A DNA stretch of 64,000 nt. It comes from JASHPR01 sp963833885 (GTDB lineage Bacteria; Actinomycetota; Actinomycetes; Streptosporangiales; Streptosporangiaceae). Positions 55,547 to 64,000 of this stretch are shown one piece after another (within the stretch, counting starts at the first letter, position 1; every line of letters begins with the position of its first letter). Below the pieces are notes generated by a model that saw only the letters and a program-made list of their open reading frames with translations, did not search any database and was not told the DNA's origin. Location of the stretch: positions 124,001 through 188,000 of the forward strand of contig CAWHZU010000016.1 in the NCBI GenBank assembly GCA_963833885.1. The letters run 5' to 3'. Both the position numbers and the translations under genes were made by a program.

Positions 55547-56266
55547 TCAGCTGAACTCGATCAGCTTCTCCCGCACCGCGACCATGACCGCCTCCATCCT
55601 GGAGTGGATCTGCAATTTCTCCAGGATGTTGCGGACGTGGTTCTTGACCGTGTTCTCGGAGATGAACAGCTCCTTCGCGATGTCGCGGTTGTTCATCCCC
55701 CTCGCGACGAGCTTGAGCACCTGCATCTCTCGCTCGGTCAGCCGGGGCGCGGGCAGCTCCTGGGCACGTTCCTCGCCATCTCGCCTGGCGAGTGTGGCGA
55801 ACTCGGTGAGCAGTTTGCCGGCCATGGACGGGTTGATCAGCGACTGACCGCCGTGCACGGCGCGCACCGTGTCGGCGACCTCGTCCAGCGGGATGTCCTT
55901 GAGCAGGTAACCGCTCGCACCGGCCCGGATCGCCTCGAAGAGATCCTCCTCCTCGTCGCTGATCGTGAGGATGACGATCTTCGCGCTCGGGGCGGCCTCC
56001 TTCATGGCCCGGCACGCCTCGATCCCGTTGCTGCGGGGCATGCGGATGTCCATCAGCACGACATCGGGCAGCGACTCGGCCGCCTTCTCGACCGCCTCGG
56101 TGCCGTCGCTCGCCTGGCCGACCAGATCGATGTCCGGCTCCTCGTCCAGCACCATCTCCAGGCCACGGCGGAACAGGGCGTGGTCGTCAACGATCATCGT
56201 GCGAATCGGCTCTGCGTGCAGCGACGAATCCCGCGGTGCCGCGCTGGTGCCGGGGCTGCCGCTCAT
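55547..56266 (-). CDS. NarL/LuxR-type response regulator
   Basis: 239 residues. Receiver domain with phosphorylatable Asp73 (VVLMDIRMPRSNG), Asp26-Asp27 acidic pair (IVDDH), the Thr and Lys of the active site (ILTISD, LLKDIP), and a C-terminal LuxR HTH (RLTEREMQVLKLVARGMNNRDIAKELFISENTVKNHVRNIL). No histidine kinase gene is adjacent, so its partner is unknown. ATG with GGGAGG upstream. This position upstream of secA is also seen in streptomycetes. Confidence 0.9.
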   Translation of the reverse strand: MSGSPGTSAAPRDSSLHAEPIRTMIVDDHALFRRGLEMVLDEEPDIDLVGQASDGTEAVEKAAESLPDVVLMDIRMPRSNGIEACRAMKEAAPSAKIVILTISDEEEDLFEAIRAGASGYLLKDIPLDEVADTVRAVHGGQSLINPSMAGKLLTEFATLARRDGEERAQELPAPRLTEREMQVLKLVARGMNNRDIAKELFISENTVKNHVRNILEKLQIHSRMEAVMVAVREKLIEFS

Positions 56267-56392
56267 TACGCCTCCCTCCCTGACCGGTCCTGCGATGGTT
56301 CCTGACCCCACCGCCACGCAGGCATGGATACTGCGATCCGCGATGCCATGTGATCAAACTCTTGCCGACGTACGCCCACAACGCAAGCGACG

Positions 56393-57118
56393 CTACCGCG
56401 CCGCCAGGTGCTCGGCCCGTTCGGCCTGCCCGTTGGCCAGGTTCGGCGTGGCGTCCTCTTCAACCAGGCGGATGACCCCGTACTGGTACCCGCGGCGCCG
56501 GTAGACGACGCTAGGGCGGCCATCCCGCGTGTCGCAGAACAGGAAGAAGTCGTGGCCGACCAGTTCCATCTCGAGCAAGGCCTGGTCGATGGCCATTGGC
56601 CTGGCGACGTGGTATTTCTCCCGCACAACCAGCGGCCCGTTTCCCTCCGCCTGGATCGGGACGACATCGTCCGCGGAGAGGCCGTCTCCCGCGACGGATT
56701 CTGCCATCTCCGGCTCATCCCGCTGCGCGGGGATTTCCGGCTGCGCACCAGGCTCCCCGCTCTCGGCGTTCGCTGCGGGCAGATCGCTGACCCGGACTGC
56801 GGCGTGGGCTCCGTGCCGGCACTTACGGCGGTCGGCTGCTCTGCGCAGCCGCGACTCCAGCTTCGAGACCGCCATGTCCAGAGCGGCGTAACGATCCTCG
56901 GCCGCGGCCTCGGCCCTGATGGCCGGCCCGCGCGAGGAGATGGTCAGCTCGACTCGCTCTCGCCGCTGCGACTGGCGCGGATTGCGCTCGGCGCAGACCT
57001 CCACGTCGATCCGCATGACCTTGGAGTCCAGCTTCCCGATCTTGGCGAGCTTTGCCGTCGCGTGCCTGCGGAACCGATCCAGCACGTCCGTGTGCCGACC
57101 CTTGAAGATGATGTTCAC
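56393..57118 (-). CDS. hpf: Long-form ribosome hibernation promoting factor
   Basis: 241 residues. N-terminal HPF/RaiA domain (NIIFKGRHTDVLDRFRRHATAKLAKI ... LESRLRRAADRRK) and a C-terminal dimerising domain (ALLEMELVGHDFFLFCDTRDGRPSVVYRRRGYQYGVIRLVE), with a polar linker between. The long form joins ribosomes into inactive 100S dimers in slow growth. GTG start preceded by GGGGG 7 nt upstream. The upstream 483 bp hold two stable hairpins. Confidence 0.93.
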   Translation of the reverse strand: MNIIFKGRHTDVLDRFRRHATAKLAKIGKLDSKVMRIDVEVCAERNPRQSQRRERVELTISSRGPAIRAEAAAEDRYAALDMAVSKLESRLRRAADRRKCRHGAHAAVRVSDLPAANAESGEPGAQPEIPAQRDEPEMAESVAGDGLSADDVVPIQAEGNGPLVVREKYHVARPMAIDQALLEMELVGHDFFLFCDTRDGRPSVVYRRRGYQYGVIRLVEEDATPNLANGQAERAEHLAAR

Positions 57119-57240
57119 TGCGGAACCCCCTTCTGCCCGGACTTGAACGCGGCACCCGCCCGGCCGACCTGGTCTTCGACCCCACATCCGCCTGCTGAGG
57201 GGTTCGCAGCCACTTGTGCCACTACTGCCCTTCTCCCTGC

Positions 57241-57263
57241 CCGGGAGACGTCGGGTCTCCCGG
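57241..57263. terminator. 9-bp GC hairpin in hpf leader
   Basis: CCGGGAGAC and GTCTCCCGG arms around a 5-nt loop, 123 bp before the hpf start. No T-run follows on either strand, so a terminator or a leader structure are both possible. Confidence 0.5.
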
Positions 57264-57356
57264 CGGGGCAGGACTTACTTCTAAGCCGCACCGTGATCAG
57301 TCGACGATAAGTCGCCTTACGTGGGCCGTTTCGCCTGCGGCTGGCATCGGCTTGCC

Positions 57357-57395
57357 GCACCGGACTTCCCGCTGGTGGGGAAGCCAGCGCGGTGC
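57357..57395. promoter_or_regulatory. Two-part stem-loop in hpf leader
   Basis: Outer arms GCACCG/CGGTGC enclose inner arms CTTCCC/GGGAAG; an overlapping alternative inner stem GCTGG/CCAGC can form instead. Mutually exclusive folds are a feature of regulatory leaders, though no such element is known to me here. Confidence 0.45.
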
Positions 57396-57601
57396 AACCA
57401 CGGACCCGGGCGGGTGCCATGACACGACGCTAGTCCGGTGCGAAGCGAATGTCAGGAGGGGGGACGCCTGCAGTATTCGGCGGCGCGACCGAGCGTGACT
57501 ACATTTCGGCATATCGAGACCTAGACGGCCACGACACTGTTCGGTAACCCGCGCCGCTCGCCGCGGTCCCGGCGGGCCCGGCCGACCCGGCGGCGACCCG
57601 C

Positions 57602-59464
57602 TCAGCCCGGATAGGCCGGGGACTCGCCGCCGACCCGCGTGGGCTGGAAGGCGCCGAGGTCCGTCGAGACCATCATCTTCGCGCCGGGCAGGCCGATGGC
57701 GATGTCAGCGACGGTGCCTTCGGGACTCGTGGCGGTCACCGACACGGGGGCGCCCGGCGTCGCGATGACGGTCGGCGGGCCGCCGTTCAGCGGGACCTCA
57801 TAGAGCTGCGCGCTGGACGAGCCGCCGCTGTCGGCCAGGACGATGACGTCGTCCGTGCCGTACCAGGAGAGAGCGTCGGGTTGGGGAATGCCAGCGCCGA
57901 TGGTTACCGGCCCCCCCTGCATCATGACAGCCTGGCCGCTGTGCGTGACGGCGCCGACCTCCACGTGACTGTTCGGTCCGTCGCGGACGATCATCACGAC
58001 CCTGACACCGTCCGGCGCGACCATGAAGTCGGTCACGTCGGCCCCGGCCGGCACGGGCACGTTGACCGGCGTCGCCGAGCCGCCGTTCGGCGGCAGCATC
58101 CACACGATGCCGTCGGCGGTGACCCAGAGATCACCCCGCGCGTCCCAGCTCACCGACGTGCAGCTGCCGCTTGTCGGCCGCCACTCCTTCAGCGCGGCGC
58201 CGCGGCCGAGCGCGCCGAAGTAGACGGCGGCGCCGCCCGCGGCAATCCCGGCCACCGAAGGACCCTTCGGCGAGATCGCGATCGAGGTCAGCGGCGGGGC
58301 GCTTCCGGAGCCGGCCTGGCCGGGCACCGTGGTGGCCCGTTCGTCCTGCGGGCCGCCTGACTGGCCGACGCCGGACAGGGTCTGCACCGTTCCGTTGCTT
58401 CCGAGGAAGTAGAGGCTGGACCCGGCGGGCTGGGAGGGCATCCAGCCCTGGTAGGCCTGCGGGTCCTGGTAATAGCTGCTCATGACCCGCTCCGGGCGGT
58501 TGTTGAGCTCGAGCTCGACGGACTGGACCGGTGTCGGCCCGCTGGCGAGCGTCCAGGCCAGCTGGGCAGCCATCTGCTCGAGCTGCCGCTGATTGGCCTT
58601 GAAGGGCTTGCCGTGCTCGCCGCCGAGATCGACCGTGGCGTTCTGGCCGTCGATCCGCACTTGCCCGATCGGCTGGGCGTGCGCGGGGAACCCGGTCACT
58701 GCCGCTCCGGTCAGCCACCCGGTCGGATCCTGCAGGAGCGCCTTCACCAGACCGGTCGCGAGTTCGGTGTTGGTGGCCTGCTGCGGCACGAACACGGGAT
58801 CGGGCACCAGCGTGTTCGCCGACTGGGACAGGAAGTAGAGGTCGCGCGGCTGGTATACGTGCTGGAAGTCGGCGTCGGTCAGCAGCAGTCCCTGCGACGT
58901 CGGCAGGCCATCGATCCGCCACTGACCGCCGACGCTGACCAGCGAGAAAACGTAAGACTTCGTCGACGACCCCGAGTAGACCTGATACTGGCCGGAGCCC
59001 GTGATCGTCGCCACTGGCACCCCGGTCACCTTGACCTGGGCACGCAGGTCGGACTGGTTCGGCACCGACTTGGGAAATGGACCGATGGAGGTCGTCTTCG
59101 GCGGGCCTCTCACTACGGTGACCGCCCACCCTGGGTGCCAGGCAGCCTGCGCCGCCGGGTCGAGGTACTTCTTGGCCACCTGGTGGTCCCCCGCGAAGCT
59201 GGCACTGGCCGCGAGAAAGCCATCCACGATCTGCGTGGGCTTCCAGCCTGACTCGGGCCCGACCGCGATCGGCTGCGAGTATTCCTGCTCCTGGCTTAGC
59301 CCGTTCTGGGCGGAGCCGACCTGCTGCACCGGCCCGTTCGTGGGGACCGTGGCGCACCCTGCGGCAATGACCGCCGTGGCGAGCGCCGCGGCGGCGGTCC
59401 GGCCGCCCACGGCCATCGGGACCCGCTTCGCAATGGCCCATGACTGGCTGCGTATCGAGATCAT
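57602..59464 (-). CDS. lpqB: Lipoprotein LpqB (MtrAB accessory factor)
   Basis: 620 residues. Signal sequence with lipobox (ATAVIAAGC, Cys37 the lipidation site), an N-terminal domain (VDGFLAASASFAGDHQVAKKYL) and a C-terminal beta-propeller-like domain. In mycobacteria LpqB interacts with the sensor MtrB and affects MtrA signalling. ATG overlaps the MtrB stop (ATGA). Confidence 0.92.
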   Translation of the reverse strand: MISIRSQSWAIAKRVPMAVGGRTAAAALATAVIAAGCATVPTNGPVQQVGSAQNGLSQEQEYSQPIAVGPESGWKPTQIVDGFLAASASFAGDHQVAKKYLDPAAQAAWHPGWAVTVVRGPPKTTSIGPFPKSVPNQSDLRAQVKVTGVPVATITGSGQYQVYSGSSTKSYVFSLVSVGGQWRIDGLPTSQGLLLTDADFQHVYQPRDLYFLSQSANTLVPDPVFVPQQATNTELATGLVKALLQDPTGWLTGAAVTGFPAHAQPIGQVRIDGQNATVDLGGEHGKPFKANQRQLEQMAAQLAWTLASGPTPVQSVELELNNRPERVMSSYYQDPQAYQGWMPSQPAGSSLYFLGSNGTVQTLSGVGQSGGPQDERATTVPGQAGSGSAPPLTSIAISPKGPSVAGIAAGGAAVYFGALGRGAALKEWRPTSGSCTSVSWDARGDLWVTADGIVWMLPPNGGSATPVNVPVPAGADVTDFMVAPDGVRVVMIVRDGPNSHVEVGAVTHSGQAVMMQGGPVTIGAGIPQPDALSWYGTDDVIVLADSGGSSSAQLYEVPLNGGPPTVIATPGAPVSVTATSPEGTVADIAIGLPGAKMMVSTDLGAFQPTRVGGESPAYPG

Positions 59465-61425
59465 CGGACGCGGCTGCCCGCATGCGGCTGGCCAGGTGCA
59501 CCTGCCGGTGTCCCGAGCGGGCCGACTCCGTCGCCGTCCGCGGCCTCGGGGGCGGCAGGGCTGCCCGCGTCCGGCTGTGCAGCGGCCAGCCCGTCAGCAC
59601 CGGAGGCACCCGGCGGGACGGCCCCGTTGGCACTGACCCCGGCCGTAAGCGCGGTGTCCGTGTCCGCCAGGGTGGCCGCCGGTCCATCAGCCTCGTCCGG
59701 TGCCAGGGGCAGCGGCGACCCGGCCAGCTCGGCACCGATCGTCCTGGGCAGCGTGAGCCGGAACACCGATCCCCGGCCGACCTCGCCCCAGGCTTCCAGC
59801 CACCCGCCATGCAGCCTGGCGTCCTCGAGCGCGATCGCGAGCCCCAGGCCGGTGCCGCCGGTGGTCCGGGCCCGGGCCGGGTCCGCGCGCCAGAAGCGAT
59901 CGAAGACTAGGTGCTCCTCGCCGGCGGCGAGCCCGATGCCGTAGTCCCTGACGGCGACAGCCACCGCGGCGGAGTCCCCGGCCACGGTCACCACGGCGTC
60001 CTTGCCTTCGCCATGCTCTACGGCGTTGACCAGAAGGTTCCGCAGGATCCGTTCCACCCTGACCCGCTCCACCTCGGCGATGCACGGCTCGGCGGGCAGC
60101 CGGAACTCGATCTTGGCGCCGCGGCGCTCGGCAAGCTGCTGAGCCACGTCGGCAGACAGCCTGGCGAGGTCGCAGATATCGACGGGTTCCGCGTCGAGCA
60201 CCGCGACGTTCGCGTCGTACCTGCTGATCTCCAGGAGATCGGTGAGCAGCGACTCGAACCGCTCCAGCTGGCTCTGCAGCAGTTCCGCCGACCGGGACAC
60301 CGGGCCTGCCAGCTGCTCCCGGTTCGCGAACAGCACATCCGCGGCGATCTTGATCGTTGTCAGCGGCGTGCGCAGCTCGTGCGAGACGTCGGACACGAAC
60401 ACACGTTGCACCTGCGACAGGTCCTCCAGCGCGGTCATCTTTTCCTGCAGGCTGGCCGCCATCTCGTTGAACGACGTCGCGAGCGCGGCCAGCTCGTCAA
60501 CGCCGCGCACCGGCATGCGCTCGTCGAGGTTGCCGGTGGAAAGACGCTGGGCGCCGCGGGCAGCGTGCCGGACTGGGGTCACCACCCACCGCGTAACCAG
60601 CGCGGCGATGGCCGCGAACAGGAACACCAGCACGACGCCCGCCACCAGCAGGGTCCGCTGGATCTGGTCCAGGCTCTGCTGTACCTGCGTCAGCGGGAAG
60701 AAGTAATACAGCTGGTAGTAGGGGCCGACGGGGACACCGTAGACGAGACCGGGCACCAGGGTTCCGAGCGCGGAGGGGGAGCCCATCTTGGCGAACGTGA
60801 AGCTCGCCGCCGACTTGCCCTTCTTCTGCAGCGCGTTCACCTTGCTGACCAGCTTGGCCGGAATCTGGCTGGTTACGACGCCGGCCGTCTCGCCCGCCCG
60901 GTACACCGGAGCGCCCGAATAGCCGGCCGCGAGCAAGATGGCGACGCCGTAGGAGCTCTCCGCCTCCGGAGGGGCCTGCAGCTTGCTCACGATCGTGTCC
61001 ATCAGGTTCTGGGCGGCCGCGCCGTCAGGGCGCGAGTCCACGCCGGGCTCGGTGTTCGCGGTGGGTAGCCCGTCGGTGACCACCACGTTCCCCGCCTGCA
61101 GTTCCTTGGCCTGCAGCTGGTCCGAGGTGATCTGCTGCATCAGGAAGAAGCCGAGCACCGTGACCACCATCGCCGAGATGACCAGCGTGGTGGTGACCAC
61201 GCGCAGCTGCAGCGACCGGAGCCAGCGTGAGCGCAGGAACCTTTGGGTGGCGGTGAGCCGACGGCGCAGCGCGCCCAGCCGGCGGCCAGCCAGCCGGCGC
61301 AGCCGGACGACGGATTCCGGGACCACGACCGGCGCACGAAGGTTTCGCAGCGCACCTCGCGTTCTCAACGCACTCAGCCTGTCGCGCGAGGGTGCCGCGC
61401 CGCTGCTGGTCGCCGCCCCCTTCAT
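59461..61425 (-). CDS. mtrB: Sensor histidine kinase MtrB
   Basis: 654 residues. Two membrane helices (near residues 75-100 and 255-280) around an extracytoplasmic domain, then HAMP, the HisKA box VSDVSHELRTPLTTIKIAAD with the phosphorylated His, and an ATPase part (NLLVNAVEHGEG; VRDYGIGLAAG; GGTGLGLAIALEDARLHGG). The last ~90 residues are disordered. It phosphorylates MtrA in response to envelope or osmotic signals. 22 bp separate it from mtrA. Confidence 0.94.
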   Translation of the reverse strand: MKGAATSSGAAPSRDRLSALRTRGALRNLRAPVVVPESVVRLRRLAGRRLGALRRRLTATQRFLRSRWLRSLQLRVVTTTLVISAMVVTVLGFFLMQQITSDQLQAKELQAGNVVVTDGLPTANTEPGVDSRPDGAAAQNLMDTIVSKLQAPPEAESSYGVAILLAAGYSGAPVYRAGETAGVVTSQIPAKLVSKVNALQKKGKSAASFTFAKMGSPSALGTLVPGLVYGVPVGPYYQLYYFFPLTQVQQSLDQIQRTLLVAGVVLVFLFAAIAALVTRWVVTPVRHAARGAQRLSTGNLDERMPVRGVDELAALATSFNEMAASLQEKMTALEDLSQVQRVFVSDVSHELRTPLTTIKIAADVLFANREQLAGPVSRSAELLQSQLERFESLLTDLLEISRYDANVAVLDAEPVDICDLARLSADVAQQLAERRGAKIEFRLPAEPCIAEVERVRVERILRNLLVNAVEHGEGKDAVVTVAGDSAAVAVAVRDYGIGLAAGEEHLVFDRFWRADPARARTTGGTGLGLAIALEDARLHGGWLEAWGEVGRGSVFRLTLPRTIGAELAGSPLPLAPDEADGPAATLADTDTALTAGVSANGAVPPGASGADGLAAAQPDAGSPAAPEAADGDGVGPLGTPAGAPGQPHAGSRVR

Positions 61426-61447
61426 GTCCTTCCTCCGCGCAGGCGGA

Positions 61448-62134
61448 TCAGCCCGGTCCCGCCTTGTAACCGACGCCGCGGACCGTGACCACGATCTCCG
61501 GGCGCTCCGGATCCTTCTCGATTTTGGCTCGCAGCCGCTGGACGTGCACGTTGACGAGCCGCGTGTCGGCGGCGTGCCGGTAGCCCCAGACCTGCTCCAG
61601 CAGCACCTCCCTGGTGAACACCTGCCGTGGCTTCCTTGCCAGCGCTACCAGCAGGTCGAACTCCAGCGGCGTGAGGTTGAGCGGCTCCCCAGCCCGGGTC
61701 ACCGCGTGCCCGGCGACGTCGATGCTGACGTCGCCGATCTGCAGCGTCTCCGGAGCGGGGTCTTCGGTCCGGCGCAGCCTGGCCCGTACGCGCGCCACCA
61801 GCACCTTTGACTGAAACGGCTTCACGATGTAGTCGTCCGCACCCGACTCGAGCCCGAGCACCACGTCGACCGTGTCGCTCTTGGCGGTGAGCATCACGAT
61901 CGGGACGCCCGACTCGGCCCGGATCTGGCGGCAGACATCGATGCCGTCCATTCCGGGCAGCATGAGGTCGAGCAACACTAGATCGGGGTGCGTATCCCGA
62001 AACACGTCCATCGCCTTGTCTCCGTCGGCGACGAATGTGGGCTCGAAGCCTTCTCCGCGGAGCACTATGCCCAGCATCTCGGCGAGAGCGGCGTCGTCGT
62101 CGACGACCAGCACGCGACCTTTCATGGCCCCCAT
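61448..62134 (-). CDS. mtrA: Response regulator MtrA
   Basis: 228 residues, nearly the same as mycobacterial MtrA through most of its length. OmpR-type receiver (VLLDLMLPGMDGIDVCRQIR; LTAKSDTVDVVLGLESGADDYIVKPF) and winged-helix output (LTPLEFDLLVALARKPRQVFTREVLLEQVWGYRHAADTRLVNVHVQRLRAKIEKDPE). It controls cell-wall, division and replication genes. Start: ATG at 62134, or ATG at 62125 which overlaps the mtnA stop as ATGA; mycobacterial MtrA has a similar short extension, favouring the longer form slightly. Confidence 0.95.
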   Translation of the reverse strand: MGAMKGRVLVVDDDAALAEMLGIVLRGEGFEPTFVADGDKAMDVFRDTHPDLVLLDLMLPGMDGIDVCRQIRAESGVPIVMLTAKSDTVDVVLGLESGADDYIVKPFQSKVLVARVRARLRRTEDPAPETLQIGDVSIDVAGHAVTRAGEPLNLTPLEFDLLVALARKPRQVFTREVLLEQVWGYRHAADTRLVNVHVQRLRAKIEKDPERPEIVVTVRGVGYKAGPG

Positions 62135-63213
62135 CGTTCCACGTAAACGGCGGCAGCGGCACCGTCAAGCTTGCCTGATCCCGCGGTCAGAACACGCAGC
62201 GTACCCGCTGTTGGCGGCTGTGCCACCCCCCGTTCGGTGACGATCGCGGTGATGAGCTCCGGTGGGGTCACGTCGAACGCGGGGTTGTACCCCGGCGTTT
62301 CCTCCGGCGCTATCCGCACCCCGGCCAGGCTTGTGACCTCATCGGCAGGCCGCTGCTCCACCTTGATCGCGGCACCTTCCGGGGTGTCGAGATCGACGGT
62401 GGAGACCGGCGCCACCACCACGAACGGCACCCCATGGTGGCTGGCCAGGACGGCGAGGCCATAGGTTCCGACCTTGTTCGCCACGCTGCCATCCGCCGCG
62501 ATCCGGTCGGCACCCGTCAGGATGATGTCGACCGCCCCGGCCGCCAGCAGCGACGCCGCGGCCGAGTCGGCCAGCACCGCGTGCGGCATGCCCGCCCGCT
62601 GCGCCTCGTACGCGGTCAGCCGGGCCCCTTGCAGCAGCGGCCTCGTCTCGTCGATCCAGAGCTTGGCAAGCCTGCCCGCCCGGTGTGCCGCGAGAATCAC
62701 CGCGAAGGCCGTGCCCTCGCCGCCGGACACCAGGGCGCCGGTGTTGCAATGCGTGAGTACACGCGCACCCTCCGGCACCAGAGCGAGCCCGTTCTCCGCC
62801 ATCGCCGCGCTCGCCGCCGCGTCCTCCGCCTCGATCGACCGGGCCTCGGCGACCACGGCGCGGGCGGCTACGCGTTCCGGCCCATCGGTCTGGTTGTGCA
62901 GGGCCCGCCGATATGCCGCGAGCGCCCGCCGGACGCCCCAGCCCAGGTTGACAGCGGTCGGTCTGGCCTGCTCGATCTCGGCGGCCGCAGCGGCGACGTC
63001 GTCGCCACGGTACGCAGCGAGCGCGACACCGAAGGCGCCCGCGACCCCGAGCATCGGCGCGCCGCGAACGACGAGCCGCCGGATCGCGTCCACCAGGGCG
63101 GGGACATCACCGCAGGTGACAATCGCCTCCGCGGCCGGGAGCCTGGTCTGGTCCAGCAACGCGATCGCCGGGCCCTCGGGCGGATCGATCCAGCGCAGCG
63201 GGGGTGTCTCCAC
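62122..63213 (-). CDS. mtnA: Methylthioribose-1-phosphate isomerase MtnA
   Basis: 363 residues. eIF2B-like fold with catalytic Cys156 (VLTHCNTGALVSGGEGTAFAV) and Asp236 (ILTGADRIAADGSVANKVGTYG), and the RRLVVRGAPMLGVAGAFGVAL block. It isomerises 5-methylthioribose-1-phosphate in methionine salvage. GTG start chosen because the family begins here (LRWIDPPEGPAIALLDQTRLP); the open frame upstream runs through an inverted repeat and is unlikely. mtnA beside mtrA is a common streptomycete arrangement. Confidence 0.9.
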   Translation of the reverse strand: METPPLRWIDPPEGPAIALLDQTRLPAAEAIVTCGDVPALVDAIRRLVVRGAPMLGVAGAFGVALAAYRGDDVAAAAAEIEQARPTAVNLGWGVRRALAAYRRALHNQTDGPERVAARAVVAEARSIEAEDAAASAAMAENGLALVPEGARVLTHCNTGALVSGGEGTAFAVILAAHRAGRLAKLWIDETRPLLQGARLTAYEAQRAGMPHAVLADSAAASLLAAGAVDIILTGADRIAADGSVANKVGTYGLAVLASHHGVPFVVVAPVSTVDLDTPEGAAIKVEQRPADEVTSLAGVRIAPEETPGYNPAFDVTPPELITAIVTERGVAQPPTAGTLRVLTAGSGKLDGAAAAVYVERWGP

Positions 63214-63558
63214 ACCAAGAGTGTGCGCCGATTCCCGGGCCGCCCACCAGTGCCCCGGCCTACCGACCAGGAACGGGCCACCGGATGCGGCTCCCGCGAC
63301 AGAGCCCGATTCTGCTACGGCACCCGCGCAGAGCCCGATTTTCCATGATCGTGGAGAGTTTTGGCTGCTATGCCGTAAAAGGTAACCACGATCATGGAAT
63401 GCGGGTTCGATCGCGGGGCATTTCGCGAGGTTTATGGGCGATTGCCATACACCTCGGCGCCGTCGCAGCAACCGTGCAAGTATTGGCCATCCGGCGGGGG
63501 ACCCTGCTCGCCGACCGCACACTCGGCCCGGCTAGCCTCGGCCCGGCCAGGGAGAGAT
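63214..63558. other. 345-bp intergenic region with repeats
   Basis: No gene. It holds a 12-bp direct repeat (CAGAGCCCGATT at 63300-63311 and 63329-63340) and the long inverted repeat at 63341-63399, and must contain the divergent promoters of mtnA and the gene at the right edge. Confidence 0.7.
63341..63399. repeat. Perfect 14-bp inverted repeat with 31-nt spacer
   Basis: Left arm TTCCATGATCGTGG (63341-63354), right arm CCACGATCATGGAA (63386-63399), spacer of 31 nt. The AT-rich spacer and long arms resemble scattered palindromic elements of actinobacterial genomes; whether it is repeated elsewhere cannot be seen here. Confidence 0.75.
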
Positions 63559-64000
63559 ATGTCCGATAATTCAGCATCGGGCGGGCCAGGCGGGCCGACA
63601 GACGGGCCGGCGGGAGAGCCCGACGATACTCAGCCGAACCAGGCCCAGGAGCCGCCGCCATACGGCCAGGCACCTTCACCTCCTTATGGCCAGCAGCCTT
63701 CCTACGGCCAGCAGCCGCCACAGCAGAGCCAGCAGCCGTACGGACAACCGCCCTCTTACGGCCCGCCTCCGCACGGCCAGCCTCCGCCGCCCGGGCAGCA
63801 GCCCAGCTACGGCCAGCAGTCCGCATATGGCCAGCAGCCGCCCGGGTACGGACCGCCGCCCGGATACGGCCAGCAGGCCCCGTACGGGCAGCAACCACCT
63901 GGATACGGCCAGCAGGCCCCGTACGGGCAGCAGCCTCCCGGATACGGACCGCCGCCCGGGTACGGCCAGCAGCCGCCGTACGGACAGCAACCCGGGTACG
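63559..64000 (+). CDS. Pro/Gly/Gln/Tyr-rich protein, N-terminal part (cut by window edge)
   Basis: At least 147 residues and open at the right edge. After a start (MSDNSASGGPGGPTDGPAGEPDD) the sequence becomes a repeat of PPGYGQQ, APYGQQ and PPPGYG units. Many actinobacterial membrane proteins (RDD, DUF4870 and similar) begin with such a tail and then enter the membrane; the domain that would tell is outside the window. ATG with AGGGAG upstream. Divergent from mtnA. Confidence 0.75.
   Translation, partial: MSDNSASGGPGGPTDGPAGEPDDTQPNQAQEPPPYGQAPSPPYGQQPSYGQQPPQQSQQPYGQPPSYGPPPHGQPPPPGQQPSYGQQSAYGQQPPGYGPPPGYGQQAPYGQQPPGYGQQAPYGQQPPGYGPPPGYGQQPPYGQQPGY

Larger units (their letters stand above)
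57119..57601 (-). other. 483-bp structured region between lpqB and hpf
   Basis: No gene seen. In other actinobacteria a comF-type gene often lies here; none is found. On the hpf strand it contains two hairpins (57395-57357, then 57263-57241) before hpf, so it is probably a long leader plus terminator of the lpqB transcript. Confidence 0.6.

Noticed and set aside
63214..63522. N-terminal extension of MtnA by about 103 residues
   Set aside because: The extension runs through an inverted repeat and has no similarity to the family, whose first strand begins at the chosen GTG.

Overview
The window is very GC-rich DNA packed with genes that use many GTG starts and 4-nt start/stop overlaps. The gene content points to a filamentous-type actinomycete (Actinomycetota). 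Evidence includes a mtnA-mtrA-mtrB-lpqB-hpf-secA block, an AdnAB helicase-nuclease, a NudC NADH pyrophosphatase, MoeZ, a mycosin-type protease, a mycothiol-type DinB protein, a LigD-type NHEJ polymerase and a KstR-governed steroid catabolism operon. Several stretches follow mycobacterial gene order (nudC..adnB-adnA..atl..moeZ and the igr steroid operon) and others follow the Streptomyces order around secA. I would place the organism in or near Streptosporangiales or a related order, but the exact genus cannot be read from this window.

Layout. 0-13 kb: accessory metabolism and regulators: a FAD oxidase, an AarF kinase coupled to an MpaB-like protein, an OafA/SGNH acyltransferase, small conserved proteins, a double VOC protein, a serine hydrolase, and a MarR-LigD polymerase pair divergent from an AHSA1-type protein. 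13-18.5 kb: a DapA-family aldolase, a KstD-like flavoprotein with a KstR box in front, a Tat-exported alpha/beta hydrolase, and a TetR/carbonic anhydrase divergent pair with two matching operators. 18.5-27.6 kb: a universal stress protein, a large cyclase/AAA regulator, then the translationally coupled operon fadE28-fadE29-chsH2-chsH1-ltp2, divergent from kstR. This operon encodes the enzymes that remove the last three-carbon part of the sterol side chain. 27.6-30.5 kb: two adjacent surface-modification genes (acyltransferase, sulfotransferase) that are both frameshifted. 30.6-46 kb: nudC, an M20 dipeptidase, an MFS exporter with a divergent XRE regulator, small genes, the AdnAB break-resection complex, and a MarR/ABC-exporter divergent pair with a 21-bp palindromic operator.

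46-64 kb: housekeeping core. It holds an alkyltransferase-like DNA repair protein coupled to a mycosin protease, MoeZ (sulfur-carrier activation), an Rv3235-type protein, SecA, a YcaQ/AlkX-type DNA glycosylase, a NarL-type response regulator, the ribosome hibernation factor HPF with a structured upstream region, LpqB-MtrB-MtrA (envelope and cell-cycle two-component system), MtnA (methionine salvage), a long perfect inverted repeat, and the start of a proline/tyrosine/glutamine-rich protein cut off by the window edge.

The most coherent system is the steroid module: KstR, its two operator-like sites 12.9 kb apart, the side-chain operon and a ring dehydrogenase. The most unusual items are the paired damaged glycan genes and several regulator-target pairs with near-perfect palindromes (TetR-carbonic anhydrase, MarR-NHEJ polymerase, MarR-ABC exporter). 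No rRNA, tRNA, CRISPR array, insertion sequence or prophage was seen.
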